From positions 24,222,518-24,286,517 of the forward strand of contig JABAKD010000002.1 of the NCBI GenBank assembly GCA_012845835.1: a stretch of DNA of 64,000 nucleotides. The letters run 5' to 3'. Below the pieces are notes generated by a model that ran no database searches, was not told where the DNA came from, and was given only the letters and a program-made list of their open reading frames with translations. This document shows positions 47,877 to 60,420 of this stretch, piece after piece. Within the stretch, counting starts at the first letter, position 1, and every line of letters starts with the position of its first letter. Position numbers and translations under genes: made by a program. This DNA is from Undaria pinnatifida. Lineage: Eukaryota; Sar; Phaeophyceae; Laminariales; Alariaceae.

Positions 47877-48145
47877 TTCTCACATTAACTCGCATAATCA
47901 AGTCCGTGGTCACAGGACAGGCTTCAGTCACTCTGGAGCTGAGATATACCCCCGAAAAAACAAAAAACAAACCAAAGGTCAGTCATACAGTTCTACGTGA
48001 TAGTTCCAAATTGTTGTTTTGTACATGGTGTTGTTGTCGTTGTTCTCAAATTAACTCGCAAAACCAAGTTCGTGGTCACAGGACAGGCTCCAGTCACTAT
48101 GGAGCTGAGAAATACCCCCGAAAAAACACAATCACACCAAAGGTC
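47877..48145 (+). repeat. Interspersed repeat family B, two copies
   Basis: Copies at about 47877-47985 and 48046-48145 share ccgtggtcacaggacaggct, ccagtcactNtggagctgag, aatacccccgaaaaaac and a following accaaaggtca. Other copies are at 59998-60100 (+) and 15025-15095 (inverted); a diverged one is at about 63310-63380. Confidence 0.75.
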
Positions 48146-48499
48146 ATTCATATAAATAGCCAGGCCTGGTTGTTGGAATATACGGGAGATTCCTAAAAGG
48201 CCGTTGTCCCCCCCCCCTCCCCCCCTGACACACGCAAAAAACAGCTCCCCCGCTCCCTCAGCCGCCCCACCTAAAATCAAATCCGCACGCCCCCTCCGTC
48301 CCCACCACCCGTACCATCACCTAGACCTAGCGCGTATAGTAGAGTTCCTCCCATTCATACGATCATGAGACCTAAAGGGGTTTGATCACCCCCCCTCTCG
48401 TTTTATTTTCTCCCGCCGCCCCACCGAAAATCAAAATCTGCCAGAGCAATAAACACTACCAGACAGTTGATGTCACCTCATTACCTTTCTATCCATCCA

Positions 48500-49160
48500 T
48501 GGCGTAGCTCCAATTCATACCCCCCCCCCAACGCCCCCTCCTGCCCCACCACCCGCACCATCGCCTAGCACCATGCGTATAGCAAGCTCCTAACAGACAT
48601 ACATTTATGCGACCTAAAGCTGTTGGAAATCCCCTTCCCCCCCCCCCCCCTTTCGAACACTCTGCCCTCTCCTCACCAGTTGTACGACTTACAGGATATA
48701 CATGATAAACTGATGCATTCCTTCCACAACCGTCAGATTTGACCCCTTAAACGATTTATAGTTTTCGCGCACAGATTAAGTTGCCCCCGCCCGTCCTCCG
48801 CCCCCCCCCCGTTCCCTCTTGTTCAAACCCCGGCCGCCACGCCTTAAAAATCTCCGCCCTCCCCTCACCGGTTTTACGACTTACAGGATACACTAGATAA
48901 ACGGATGCATTTCCTTCCACAGCTGTCAGATTTTGCCCCCCTCGAAAACGCGTTTTATAGTTTCCGCGCACAGACTGACTAGCATCACCCTGTTGACCCT
49001 GGTACAAGCTGCACTGTAGTTCCAAGGGGAGTCGCCGACCTATATCCTTAATGAGGACACACACAGTAATATGCGCGATCGGAGTATCACAAACAGCTTG
49101 CGAAGATGAGTTTCGACGAAAGCTTCGATCTCACGGCTGGAGTGTGTTTTTATTTTATAA
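48500..49160 (-). repeat. Repeat family A, partial and full inverted copies
   Basis: The partial copy (about 48665-48785) starts after a C-run, and its upstream flank (cctagcaccatgcgtatagc, atttatgcgacctaaagctg) also recurs at 44100-44160 and 52640-52700. The longest family unit is therefore about 550 bp. The full copy runs about 48855-49155. Confidence 0.8.
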
Positions 49161-49223
49161 TATTTATACGAGTAGTGCTATCTGATTATCGTATAACACG
49201 ATATACGGCCATTTCATATACAG

Positions 49224-49975
49224 TCGGATTCCGTCAGTCGAAAATGGCCCTTTTCGACTGGACTTTTTTTCGGTTGGATTCTTCTGGTCCTTCTTCTTAA
49301 TGTCAGCCGAGTCGATTTCATAGTTTTTGTGTTCTTCCTAGAGGCGGTTGGTGTGAGGGAGTACTGCTGTATGGCAGTCTAAAATCGGTTGGCAGCTCTG
49401 TGCTTCGCGAGTTGTTCGCGAGCAATGCGTGCTTCACGCGCGACGAACCTTCGTCCAACCGGGTTGGTGGCGTTGGGCTTAGCCGAAAGCCGCCAAAGCT
49501 GCGTTCGTGGCGTTGCACTCAGCCGAGAGCCGCAAAGCTACAGCAAGCGTAGCCGATGTTGGCAAAATTGCATCGATAACGCGCGCTACAGCTGTCGTGT
49601 GATACACGCTGCTGGCGAGCGGAGCTAGGAGTGCGCCACGCTGACTTGCGGCGAGATGCAACAGCAGTGATAGCCACGCCAGCGTCGGCGCTGTTGTATG
49701 ATACTGCTGTGTGGTACCTGGTATGGGTGTATGGGCGTGTGGGTGTGTGTTTTGTGGTGGGATGAGCGATGCGATGGGCTAAAAAAACAGGTGTAAAACT
49801 TTTTCAACTGAGTTTTTCGACAGATCCAGTCGAAAAAGTCAAATTTTTCGACTGGATCCCCCAGTCGGAAACTCAGTCGACAAAAGTTGAATCGAAAAAG
49901 CCCTTTTTCGACTGTAATAAGAAAGGTCGATTTGGGCTTAAGTCGAAAAAAGCCGTTTTCGACTGACAAGTCCGA
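49224..49975. mobile_element. Non-autonomous DNA element with ~38-bp terminal inverted repeats (752 bp)
   Basis: The left end reads tcggattccgtcagtcgaaa and the complement of the right end reads tcggacttgtcagtcgaaaa. Both continue with a GGC, a short T-rich stretch and TTCGACT. Further ttttcgactg and cagtcgaaaaagt words crowd the right 180 bp as subterminal repeats. No transposase frame is inside. The flanks show no clear target-site duplication. I do not recognise the superfamily. Confidence 0.5.
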
Positions 49976-50665
49976 ATGTGTAAGAAATGGCCTAACAAAA
50001 TACGAGTACTATTCTACTACGGCAGGTACTTGTGGTATGTTTTTATGTCCTTTGAAAAAGAAAAAAATATATACATAAATATATATATACCCTTGGTACG
50101 AAATATTTTAAGGTCGTCTACGTATTGATAGACGAATATACGATGGTGCCAAATGAGCCATAGACAATCATTGGGGGGCGCGGCCTCTTGGGAGCTATAG
50201 ACAACCATTAGAGAGCGTGGCCTTTTGGGTACATCTGCCTTATAATCGAACAAACGGGGCTGGCCATTTGTGCGACAAGCATATGAATAGTCTATAGAAG
50301 ACAAGCATTTGGAACACCTTTTAGAACTGTGGTATACATTGTGTTACATCTTCGCGGTGAGTTATGATACAGGGATCGGGTAGTTGGCCGTTATATAGAA
50401 CATTCGATATGTGCAACCATGTAGTGCCACCATGACGACTATTTAATAGTGATAATAGTGACTTGTGTGGGAAGATTATATCATCATTGGAAAGTTACCA
50501 TTGTTGAGTTAGTTACCTGCCTGCCACCTTGGAATCACAATATATTCCTACCGTTCGCGTACATACGTTCCTTCAAAGACCGATATCCTACCTATGGTTA
50601 TTCTGGATGTAAAAAGGAGGCGCGTCGACTCCAAGTTGAACGAAAATCACTGATACCAACCACCA

Positions 50666-50828
50666 GAGGGTACCTTACCGCTTCTTCGACAACATGGTTG
50701 ACATACGAGTACATACCCTAACCCTAACCCAATGAAACGCAACAACCAACGAATGTACGATGAAACCCCCTTCGTCCCGTGCACAGTGTGCGTCAACCAT
50801 GTTGTCGAAAACGTGGTAAGCTCTACTG
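50666..50828 (+). mobile_element. Foldback (MITE-like) element with internal telomere-like repeats, copy 1
   Basis: About 163 bp. The left arm has ttcgacaacatggttgac and the right arm gtcaaccatgttgtcgaaaa, an inverted repeat that could fold back. Between the arms lies accctaaccctaaccc (50715-50730). The edges, gagggtaccttacc and ggtaagctctactg, are shared with the second copy. Confidence 0.65.
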
Positions 50829-51187
50829 AACCACCAAGCACATGAAAAAATATTGATAGATTTTGAGTCGTATTTCGTGGCGGTAGTTTAATTTTTATTT
50901 TTTACAAGCATCGTGTCGCCTGGTGCAAATATGCCTGGAGACGCTCAATCAAGGGAAAACGTCCAGCGGTCAAGGGCTTCAAAACGATCTTCCCACACGC
51001 ACTAAAAACTAATACTTGACGTCAGTCAAGGCAAATAATTGGAAAATTACCGTCGGTCAAGGGGTGGATGTGCCGTCTTCTGACATCTTTGGTCTGGGGT
51101 GCTGGTTTGTATGTTCTTGTTTTCTGCCGGGTGCTCATTGCGGTTGGCATTGCATGGCCAAATCACTTGCTGTATTTGCAATGTGTA

Positions 51188-51290
51188 TCTCTGTCTCGTA
51201 GTTTGTGACCACATCAGAGCTCGTCTCTCTATGAGGCATCAGCACGGACACTGCTAGTGCTGGGTGTGAACTAGATGGGTGGAAATATCA
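51188..51290 (+). repeat. Interspersed repeat family C, copy 2
   Basis: Matches 42447-42545 over tctgtctcgtagtttg, agctcgtctctctatgaggc, cagcacggacactgct and gatgggtggaaatatc. Confidence 0.75.
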
Positions 51291-51646
51291 GTTTCATGTG
51301 AAGAACACACATAATGAGTAAGCTCAAGTTTCCTGCCAAGCGGAATGATGCGTCGTTGCCTTGTGTTGTATTATACAAATATCTAGATCATGGCTGTGCC
51401 GCAGTTTTAATTGTTTTTGGGTACACAGCATCAGTTTCTCCAACAGAACCACGTCGAATCGGCACCGAGGCAGGCGTCCCCGTGACAGCACAGAGCAGCC
51501 CAACGCCAAGGCGCTTTCAACGGACACGGAAGTAGAAAAACAAAAAAAACACGTCTTCCATGAAGTTGTTGCGCCGAGCTGTTATAGAGTTACAACTAAC
51601 TGCCTGCCGTGGCAGACAGAGTTGTTGGCGGTAGGTCGTTCGTAGC

Positions 51647-51813
51647 CAGTAGAGCTTACCACTCTTCCGAGACAATGGTTGACGCACACTGTGTACGAGA
51701 CGAAGGGGTTTTCACCCTACAATGGTTGGCTGCGCTTCATTGGGTTAGGGTTAGGGTATTTACAATATAAAGAGTATGTCAACCATTTTCTCGAAAAGCG
51801 GTAAGGTACCCTC
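51647..51813 (-). mobile_element. Foldback (MITE-like) element with internal telomere-like repeats, copy 2 (inverted)
   Basis: The reverse complement of this stretch matches 50666-50828 from edge to edge, including the telomere-like core (tgggttagggttagggta near 51740-51757). The copies are about 820 bp apart, so the pair could itself form a large inverted repeat. Confidence 0.65.
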
Positions 51814-52499
51814 TTCGTCGCCGCGTGCTTCAATATTGAAGCACGAGGCACACAACGGTTGCGGGTAGGTTGTTCGTAGCCTCAATATTTGTTAACTATC
51901 AACAGTCGTGCGTGCCTTCGCCCCTTCGCTTGCTTCACCCGTCACGTAGTGGAGGAAGATACAAGATCGTTGATAGTTACGTTAATTCAACTCCTCACTC
52001 ATTCCGATATTTTCCCAACAAGTCGGCGTTACGGTTATGTTATGCAGCAGCCGAGTATACTTCAACCACTACGTTGAAGCCCGGCCAAGGCCTATGGGTA
52101 TTTAAAGGCAGATAGTAAATCTTCCTACGGTAGCTATTTACGCACTTTGGCTGGCTGAGGGGAACCTTATGCGGCTCAATCAACCCTATAGAGATATGAT
52201 ATAGAGTCTTTCCAAGCCACATCATCCCGATCCGAACGAACGTCTCTCCAAGCACAGCATCCACGCCGGCCGAGTCAACGTAGAGCCTTCACAAGCCACA
52301 GCATCCAACAAGCACAAGTCACCCCATAGCATAAGGGTTCTGGTTCTGGTTCTGGTGGGGTGGTCAGCGTTACGCGGCACGGCCAACCCCCCCCCCTAAA
52401 GTTTTACTATCAAGATTCAAGTAGGGATCAGGCCTATGCAGCAGTTCACACCAAAACGGCATTTGAGAAGTTTGTCTTGCCGCTCTGTGTTCACTGCTG

Positions 52500-53050
52500 G
52501 TGCGCGCTTTGATCTCACCACAAAACCCGTCCAGATCTATCAACCATAAAACCCATATAATATCTCATTTATATGGTCAAGTTCGAATTAACCCCCCTCG
52601 CCCCTCCCCCCCCTTTCCCCGACGCCTCCATCATCGCCTTAGACATAGCACCACGCGTGCAGTTATCTCCTATTCATTTATGCGACCGAAAAATGTTGAA
52701 AAATCCTCCCCCTACACCCCCCCCCCTCTCCGCTTGTAAACGCCCCTGCCTTCCCCTCCCCGGTCATACGACTATATACATAATAAACTAGTGCGTTCCA
52801 CAGCCGTCAGATTTTGTCCCCCTCAAGATGGGTTTTATAGTTTTCGTGCACAGATTGATTAACATCGCCCTGTTGACCCTGGTACAAGCTACACTGCTGT
52901 AGTTCCAAGGGGAGTCGCCGACCTATTATCCTCAATGAGGACACACACCCAGTGACACGCGCGGTCGGAGTATCTTACGCAGCTTGCAAAGATGACTTTC
53001 CATGAAATCTTCCATCTCACAGCTGCTACAGCAGTGTATTTTTTTTATAA
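52500..53050 (-). repeat. Repeat family A, long inverted copy
   Basis: Includes the extended left part (gccttagacatagcaccacg, tttatgcgaccgaaa), a C-rich block, and the core to ttccatctcacagctgctac at about 53030. It may be the most complete copy in the window. Confidence 0.75.
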
Positions 53051-53469
53051 TATACAAGCGCCATATATGGCAATTTCATCATAGAGTAGTACTTCAGTGT
53101 CAATAAGCCTTGCTGGTACCGGAACAACCCTCCCTGTCCCCGATCACGAAGGCTCATTGACTAAGGGCACTATAGGACCGTATGCCGTGGAAGGAATAGA
53201 CAGGCATGAGCGGAGGGTAGGAGCTGCTTCGCTGGCCGTTCTACGTGAGTCAAGGCGCATACACTACTACTACTACTACTACTATTGCTGTATGAGGCAT
53301 GTGCAACACACATTAGATTCCAGGGCATCCTGTAGCCTGGCATGCCAGCCAAAGCTTGCCCCCACAACGTGTCATCACTCGGAAAAAGCGCAGTTTAGAC
53401 GTGACACATCACCGACGGCGACAGACTCAACCAATGGTTCACAAACAATCGCGCAACATACACTTCACA

Positions 53470-53760
53470 AATAATTAAAATACACGCTCCAGCTGTGAGA
53501 TCGAAGATTTCGACGTAAAACTAATCTTTGCTAAGCTGTGTGTGATACTCCGATCGCGCGTATTACTGGGTGTGCTCCCTCATGAAGTATAGAGGTCGGC
53601 GAACTCCCGTAGGATTAGCTTGTACCAGGGTCAGCAGGGTGATGGTAATGCAATCTGTGCACGGAAACTATAAAACCAGTTTTGAAGGGGACACAATCTG
53701 ACGGCTGTGGAACGCACCAGTGACATATATATACCCTGGTATATCACATCGGTGTGTATC
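53470..53760 (+). repeat. Repeat family A, + copy
   Basis: Starts ctccagctgtgagatcgaag and ends ggacacaatctgacggctgt plus a short tail. Confidence 0.8.
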
Positions 53761-54049
53761 ACATACGATAATAATGCTATATAGTAAACGACCTGTCCCC
53801 CATTTCAACAACCACACGAAAAACACCCGTGCACATAGTAAATGCCCCTCCTTTCCAAAATTATTGAGATAAACGCCAAGGGGTGGACGGAGCTGGCAAG
53901 TCATTTGGGCGAAGGAAATGGAACTGTTTCCGAAGCAGACAACGGGGCGATTTTTATAGGAATGTCGACATACATGTTTTTCCCAGTCGCAAAACAGACA
54001 TAAATCAGCTGCCGACAGACAACAAAAACTTTCACGACCATCTACCATA

Positions 54050-55380
54050 AAAAAAATGATGATCACCCCGCCACTCGAACGTGTGTACCGGCGATACACG
54101 CTTCGGGTACAGCCCGGGTCCCTGCCCGGCCGCCGCTTCACGATTTCCCACGACGCCGCCGCCGGGGTATCGGAGCCTGTTTGTTCGAACAATGAACCTG
54201 GGTACCCAGTTCTCGACGCCGCAGTTACCCGCAGGCTCAAAAACCCGCGGGTTTTGAGCTCGGACCCTACCCGTCAACGGGTAGGACCCGTCCAGGTACT
54301 CGGGTTATCGGAATCAGGATCCTACCTCTGGCCACCCTGCTACCGGGCCTGGTGGCCGCGAGTAACATATTTTTAGCTCCAGTAACAAATTTTTAGTTTT
54401 GCAGCGAACACAATTTTCAATTTTGACCCGGTACTCTGTACAACAGTGAACTCGTCGACGATCTCTCTTTTTTAACGGCTTTTTGTTTTTGCCGGTTCGT
54501 AAGTTCAGATATTTCCCCCCCCCCAAAAAAAAACAACAACAACGAATGTTCGACGGGGAAATCTCCCAAAAATGGTGTTTTCAAGAAAAGTCAAATCCCT
54601 GTTCTCAGCAGGGAGGAGAGAGGAGAAGAGCAGACGTGCAGAGCCAGCAGCAGGCCCAGGACACCTATCTTGCGGTGCTCCTAAAGCCTAACGTCGAACA
54701 AACCGGGTACGCCGCAGAGGTTTTTTTCGGGTACCCGCGGGTAATCCGTATTCCCGGTTCATTGTGCCTGCACTATATTTAGGAAACCGTTAAAAAAACT
54801 CGAAAAACCACACACACGCTCGTATATCGTCACACGGGGATACACACACCGCAACACCTTCACATGGCCCCGGCTGGGCACAATGAGCCAGCAGACGAGC
54901 ACGGTCGATCTCTGCGGCGAAGGTTCTGCCGCTGCCTCTCGGCAAAACTATTTGCCCGCGGGGGGCGATCTTGCCGAACGTCCTGCCGAAAGTTCGAAGG
55001 CGCCCGCACAAAGCGCCTGCGAGACCAACGAAGGCAGAAGCGGCGACAGAGAAGGCTCTGTAGGTCTCGCTCCCACAGCAGCAGCAGTGGAGCTTCACAG
55101 GATGAAGACGGCGATGACGTCGTGGAAGAGGTACCACCGCCCGAGGACTTCCCGAAGCCCAATGCACGTGGTTCGGGTGATGCGGGGTCAGCAACGACCA
55201 GTGCGCGGGGCGTGCGGCCCCATCCCGGGGGAACCGTTCCCGCCGAGAACAAGGCACATATTGGTACTGGTCCGGCAGACAGCGGCGGCAAGCGGGTTGG
55301 GAGGGGGGGCTCCCCGGCACCAGACAAGACGAAGCCGCTCAACAGTCCCGTGTGGAACGACTTGGACGTGTGACAACGAT
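54050..55380 (+). mobile_element. Possible hAT-like transposon fragment
   Basis: Between 54095 and 54330 and near 54729-54742 the DNA is full of gggtacc/acccgcgggt words, similar to the terminal and subterminal repeats of Ac-type hAT elements. A GC-rich frame (54864-55373, +) ends LNSPVWNDLDV. That resembles the Ser-x-Val-Trp-x-x-Phe start of BED zinc fingers, but the frame stops there and no transposase core follows. A second frame overlaps at 54883-55497, so even the coding frame is uncertain. Confidence 0.3.
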
Positions 55381-55710
55381 AATAAAATGAGCCTTTTGTC
55401 AGGAATGTCAGGCGAAGATCAAACGGTGTGGCGGGCAGTCGTCCTTGACCAGACACAGGAAGATGTACACTGCAGTCTTGTAAGCGGGAGACCGTGAACC
55501 ATCGCCCCTATAGTGCATCTTTTTTTTTTCGTTGATCGCGTTCTCAAACTAATGAGGACTCACCCGCGCAATAGTGGAGTAATACTCGAGAAGGCAAGTT
55601 CAGGCGGCTTGTGTATCGGATCAACAATGAAAACTGTTCGTAATTGTCGTTTCGATTATAGAACAGTAGTACGCACTATCTTCACATCAACTTCACCTTG
55701 GAGATGAACT

Positions 55711-57513
55711 GAACATGGGTGAAATAACTGCCGCAATACGGGGTATGCCAAAAACTGGAAAGCAGTGGGACCCGACTCCCTGCCGTCCGAGCTGCTGAAA
55801 ATTGACGATCCCGAATTTATCCTCTACTTCCACAACCTACATCTCAATGTGTGGAGAACGGGAGACGTCCCCCAGCAGTGGCAATATGAAACCATTGAGG
55901 TCCTTCATAAAAAGAAGGACCGATCCGATTGCAACAACTACCCAGGGATTTCGATCGCTGCTCATTCAGGCAAAGTACTGCCGTTAAAAATGGTCGCGTC
56001 CCGCCGCCTCAGCAACTACTGCTGTGAGACCGAAGGGACACTCCCCGAAGAACAGTGCGGCTTTCGCCCCGCACGATCAACAGTGGACATGCTGTTCGTC
56101 GAGCGCCGACTGCAAAAAGTCGGACGAGCCAGGAGAATCCCTCTGTACATGTGCTTCATCGATCTCCAGAAACATATGACTCCGTCGACAGAGAGCTGCT
56201 GTGGGTGGTGCTCGCACGCTTCGGTGTGCCAGAGAAGATGCGGACCATTTTCCGCCAGTTCCACGAAGGCATGCACGTGCGCACGGATGACGGTGAGCAA
56301 TCTGAATGGTTTGACGTCACCCAGCGACTGCGGCAAGGATGTGTACTGTCGCCCCTTCTTTCCAATGTATTTTTCGCCTCTGCGATACATGCCGTCCTGG
56401 TACGCTTCAGTGAGGACCCAAACATTTTAAAGGACCTGGTTCACCTCGAGGAGGGTCTCGGGGGGAACGGCGTGGAGGTTGGTCCACTAGCATGTGTGCG
56501 GAGGTCTGTCTGGGGCATGCTGTACGCCGACGATGCAGGCATTGTGTCAAAGTCGGCGGAAGGCCTTGCGAAGATGATGACCGTCATCGTGACCGTTATG
56601 AACAGCAGGACTCACCGTGTGCGAAAAGAAAACGGAGACAATGCTGCTGCGCACACTCAACAAGGTGCTCCCGACCTCACCGCGCGTCGTCGAAGCAGCG
56701 GGCCAGAGGTATAGACAGACGATCAGTTTCTGTACCTGGGCGGTCTTATCGACGCAAACGCCGACGTGACATCATACCAGAGATCAAACGACGGATCCGA
56801 CTAGCGTGGGCATGCTACGATCGTTTCAAGCGCGAGCTGTACGATATGGACAATGCCCCGTTCATGCTCAAGGTGCGCCTGGTAAAGACCGAGGTGATGG
56901 AGACCCTGCTGTACGGGTGTGTGACTTGGGCTCTCGACCTGGAGTACTTCGCTAAACTCCCAACAGCACACCACAATCTCCTCGTAAGGACTATTGGCTT
57001 TCAGCGCCAACAGCACACCGACCACCGCATGTCGTATGCCAAGACTCTCAAGAAGGCACAATGTGAGAGCATTGAGACGACTATCCGCAAACGACGCCTC
57101 CTCTTCGCGTGAGCCGTGCAACGGACGACCACTGAGCGACTGACCCATCGCGTCATGTTCGGGACGATGGCTGGTGGGGTGAACCAGGGACGAGGTCGGC
57201 CAGAAAAGAAATGGGCCCAGTGCCTGGTAGACGACATCAGGGTATTCGAAGCAACCGAGGGGTCCACGGATAGCCCCCCTTAACTGTTCGGAGTAGAGAC
57301 TGTGCTATGGCCGAGGGCGGCTAAGAAGAGCGGGAACTGGCACCGGGGGATCGTCGACGCGGCGGACCGCTTCATGACGAGATGGCACAGGGGCGGGGCG
57401 GAGACGAGCTGGCAACGCCTCACAGCAGAGGACGCCAAGAGCAGCAACCAAGGGAAACCGGGGGGACGGGGTGGTTGGGGGCAGCCGTACTGTTACAGCT
57501 GTAGATGAATGCA
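55711..57513 (+). mobile_element. Decayed LINE-type (non-LTR) retrotransposon, reverse transcriptase part
   Basis: Pieces in all three frames align in order to the C-terminal half of a non-LTR ORF2. They are [12 protein letters not shown] (55766), [27 protein letters not shown], then, after a frameshift near 56170, [20 protein letters not shown]. These are followed by [16 protein letters not shown] and the polymerase active site YADD at 56523-56534. A further frameshift after about 56700 leads to IKRRIRLAWACYDRFK, TLLYGCVTWAL and a stop at 57110. The same frame beyond that stop gives GRPEKKWAQCLVDDIR and NWHRGIVDAADRF. The 5' half (endonuclease) is absent. The element cannot encode an intact protein. 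Confidence 0.85.
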
Positions 57514-58344
57514 GAAACGAAATGGTAGATCGTGTTGTTTTTTCTTTTGCCCGTGAAACAGCAGTTATCTTCATCGTGTTTTGTCCGTGCAACAGCAGCT
57601 ATCTTCTTCGTGTTGTTTTGCCCGTGCAACAACAGGTATCTGTTCCTCTTCAGCACGTACTCGTGTGCCGATCTTCTTGCAGCCTTTCCTTTCCTTTCCG
57701 ATCTTCTTGCATCACATTCTTCAGAGCACCTGTCGTTTGTTTTGCTTTACTTTTTTTTTCTTTTCCTTTTTTTCTTTTTTTTTATATGGTCTGGCTTGCT
57801 TTGTCGTGTTCTCGTACCCGGTACGCTAGCATTTCACTTGAGCTTTACCTTTGATGAATTGCGACTGTTTGGTTTACTCTGTTTCACAGTCTGTGGCCAC
57901 ATCATTCGCATCTCTCCAGGATGAAGAATCAGCAGGGACTCTGGGTGTACTGATGTCGTTGGGTATATAGAAACAACCACAAACAGTTTAATGTGAAGAC
58001 GTGAAGACAACACACAACATAACCAGGCATGGTTGTTCGATTACACGATAGGTGTGCCAAAACGGCCAAGGTCCTCAACTGTTGTCTATACTTAAAACTT
58101 ACTCGTATATGTGTGTGTGTTCTTCACATTAAACCGTTCTTCTACTCGTCGACATCCAGCACACCCAGTGTCCGTACTGATTCTTCACCCTAGAAAGATC
58201 AGCTCTGTGGTCACAAGCTACGACACAGAGATAATGCATCGTAATGCATTCGACAACGCAATGTCATGCCCTAGTACTGGGTACGACAGGCACAACATAC
58301 ATACGTCAGCAACAGAAATACATTGGAAGAGAGAAATACGAAAT

Positions 58345-58440
58345 AAACAAAAACAAAAACAAAAACAAAAAACAAAAACAAAATAAGAAAACAAATAAAA
58401 ACAAAGATAAAAATAAAACAAAAAATGAAACAAACAAAAT
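58345..58440. repeat. (ACAAAA)n-type A-rich repeat
   Basis: About 95 bp of acaaaaacaaaaacaaaaac with occasional t or g; low complexity. Confidence 0.85.
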
Positions 58441-58518
58441 GAAGGGGAAATCGAAGAAACAACCCAACCGGAAAGGAGAGCCAAAGCTCGGAAAAGAAAC
58501 ATAATAAAATGAAATAAA

Positions 58519-58700
58519 ATAGTAGCATATAGCTCAGGTGACACCATCTACATTTATCTAGACGGTCTTCAATCAGTTCAAACCAGGTCATAGCTAAGGT
58601 CCCCAATGGTTGTCCACACTTGAACTTACTCGTATATAGCATATAGCTCAGGTGACACCATCTACATTCACCTAGACGATCTTCAATGAGTTTGTACCAG
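58519..58700. repeat. Direct duplication of a ~65-bp segment
   Basis: The words tagcatatagctcaggtgac, accatctacatt and tagacg are shared by about 58523-58588 and 58636-58702, with related flanks (cacttgaacttactcgtata). Confidence 0.75.
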
Positions 58701-58927
58701 GTTATATACAGAAACACAAGCAGAACAGCACATCATACCATATCACTTGTATACCTCATATTATAATACTATATGGAAATCAAAAACCACTACTCTTACT
58801 CTGTTAATAGCATTAACGTGAAAACAACACGTAGTTTGCTCCCATTCACCTCATATTTTATTTATGATATGTTGGGCATCTGCAATTGGCATGCAGGTAG
58901 AATATTTAGCTCCCATCCACCTCCGCC

Positions 58928-58985
58928 TGCCCCCCCCCCCCCCCCCCCCCCCCCCCTCCCCTCCCCTCCCCCTTCCCTCCCCCTC
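58928..58985. repeat. Poly(C) tract
   Basis: About 30 C with few interruptions, followed by CCCT units. It resembles the C-rich blocks beside family A copies. Confidence 0.85.
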
Positions 58986-59811
58986 TGCCCGAATAACAAT
59001 CGCCAGAGTTACAAACGCTACAACACAGGTGATGTCATATATCCACCTTTTGAGCTATGTATGCTGTAGCTCCGATTCATTCAAATGGTCTTCATGTTCC
59101 AATCAACCCCCTTCCCCCTACCCTCCCCGCCGCCCACACCATCGTCGACTAGCGTCACGGGTGCAGTAAGCTCTTATTCATTTATGCGACCTACCCTCCC
59201 CCTGAACCTCCCCCACTCCCCCTTAAAAGGATAAATACATAATAGTTGGCCTCGGATGGCACCGACGCTGTAAAACATTACATAATATGTATATTGGCGG
59301 TTGGCGTTGGTTGGCAACGACGCTGTAAAACATGCCAATCGCTGCGTGAGCTAGGCAACCAGGGTACCGTTTTTTTCTTTGGCGGTCGCCACGATGGTTA
59401 CCGAGTAGATCATATTGTGCGGGTTGGAGAACACGTGCTCCGCACGAGGGGAATGATCGCATCACGTAGTGTGAAAATGGTAAGGCACCCACGAGGCAGT
59501 TACATAGTAACATCCATTGCTCTCTGGAGCGGTCACACCAGAAAACAAAGTAACTCATTGGCGCTGTCATCCACAAGCAAGAAAGTAGGCACAAGGTACC
59601 GAAGTCCGTCTTACGAGCAGTTCTTGGAAGGATGCAGTTCATCCTTCCTGCGACTCGCCGAACATCTCACGGCGCTTCGCGCTTGGTGCAAGCAATGTCT
59701 CTGCCTGGTTGGTGAAAACCCGACGTGCTCCGTCCTGGGATAGTAGGGATGCGAGAGTCTATGGTCGTGCGACTACGGCCATGCACAAACTGAGTACACC
59801 CCCCCCCCCTC

Positions 59812-60100
59812 CCGTCACCGGCCATACGACTACAGTATATATATCAAACTGGTGCATTCCACAGCCGTCAGATTTTGTCCCCCTCAAAAACGGGTTTTGT
59901 AGGTTCCGTGCACAGAGTGATTGGCATCACCCTGTTGACCCTGGGAACAACTAACAACTAACAACTTGTTGTTGTTGTTGTTGTTGTTGCTGTTGTTGTT
60001 CTCACATTAACTCGCACAATCAAGTCCGTGGTCACAGGACAGGCTCCAGTCACTCTGGAGCTGAGGAATACCCCAGGGAAAAACACAAACAACCCAAGGT
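59812..60100 (-). repeat. Repeat family A copy next to (TTG)n and a family B copy
   Basis: Family A (inverted) runs about 59812-59945, from caccggccatacgactacag to cctgttgaccctgg. A (TTG)n run follows at 59965-59998, then family B at 59998-60100. The junction suggests one insertion into another. Confidence 0.7.
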
Positions 60101-60364
60101 GGTACACGCATATATCACAGCTGACGCAATTCATGCCTCCACCAGAAAACATATAAAAGTGAAATCGGGAGTCAGCCTACGATGTGCCAGGTCCATACTG
60201 GTGCATAGGTCTCACTACTCGCGCCTGGAAAAACCGACTACACCGCTTGCCCCCCAAGTAAGACTACCACGTATATATTACACGTAGTATCTATCACTAC
60301 GCATACGCACGACAGACGCAAGTCTGTTGGAAAAAAGAAACAAAGAGAAGAGAAGAAAGCGAAA

Positions 60365-60366
<2 letters not shown>

Positions 60367-60415
<49 letters not shown>

Positions 60416-60420
60416 AAACA
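60367..60420. repeat. (AAC)n microsatellite
   Basis: About 17 AAC units in a purine-rich stretch running from 60325 to 60510. Confidence 0.93.

Noticed and set aside
59246-59743. 165-codon + strand frame
   Set aside because: Contains a local duplication (gacgctgtaaaacat) and repeat edges, with no recognisable domain.
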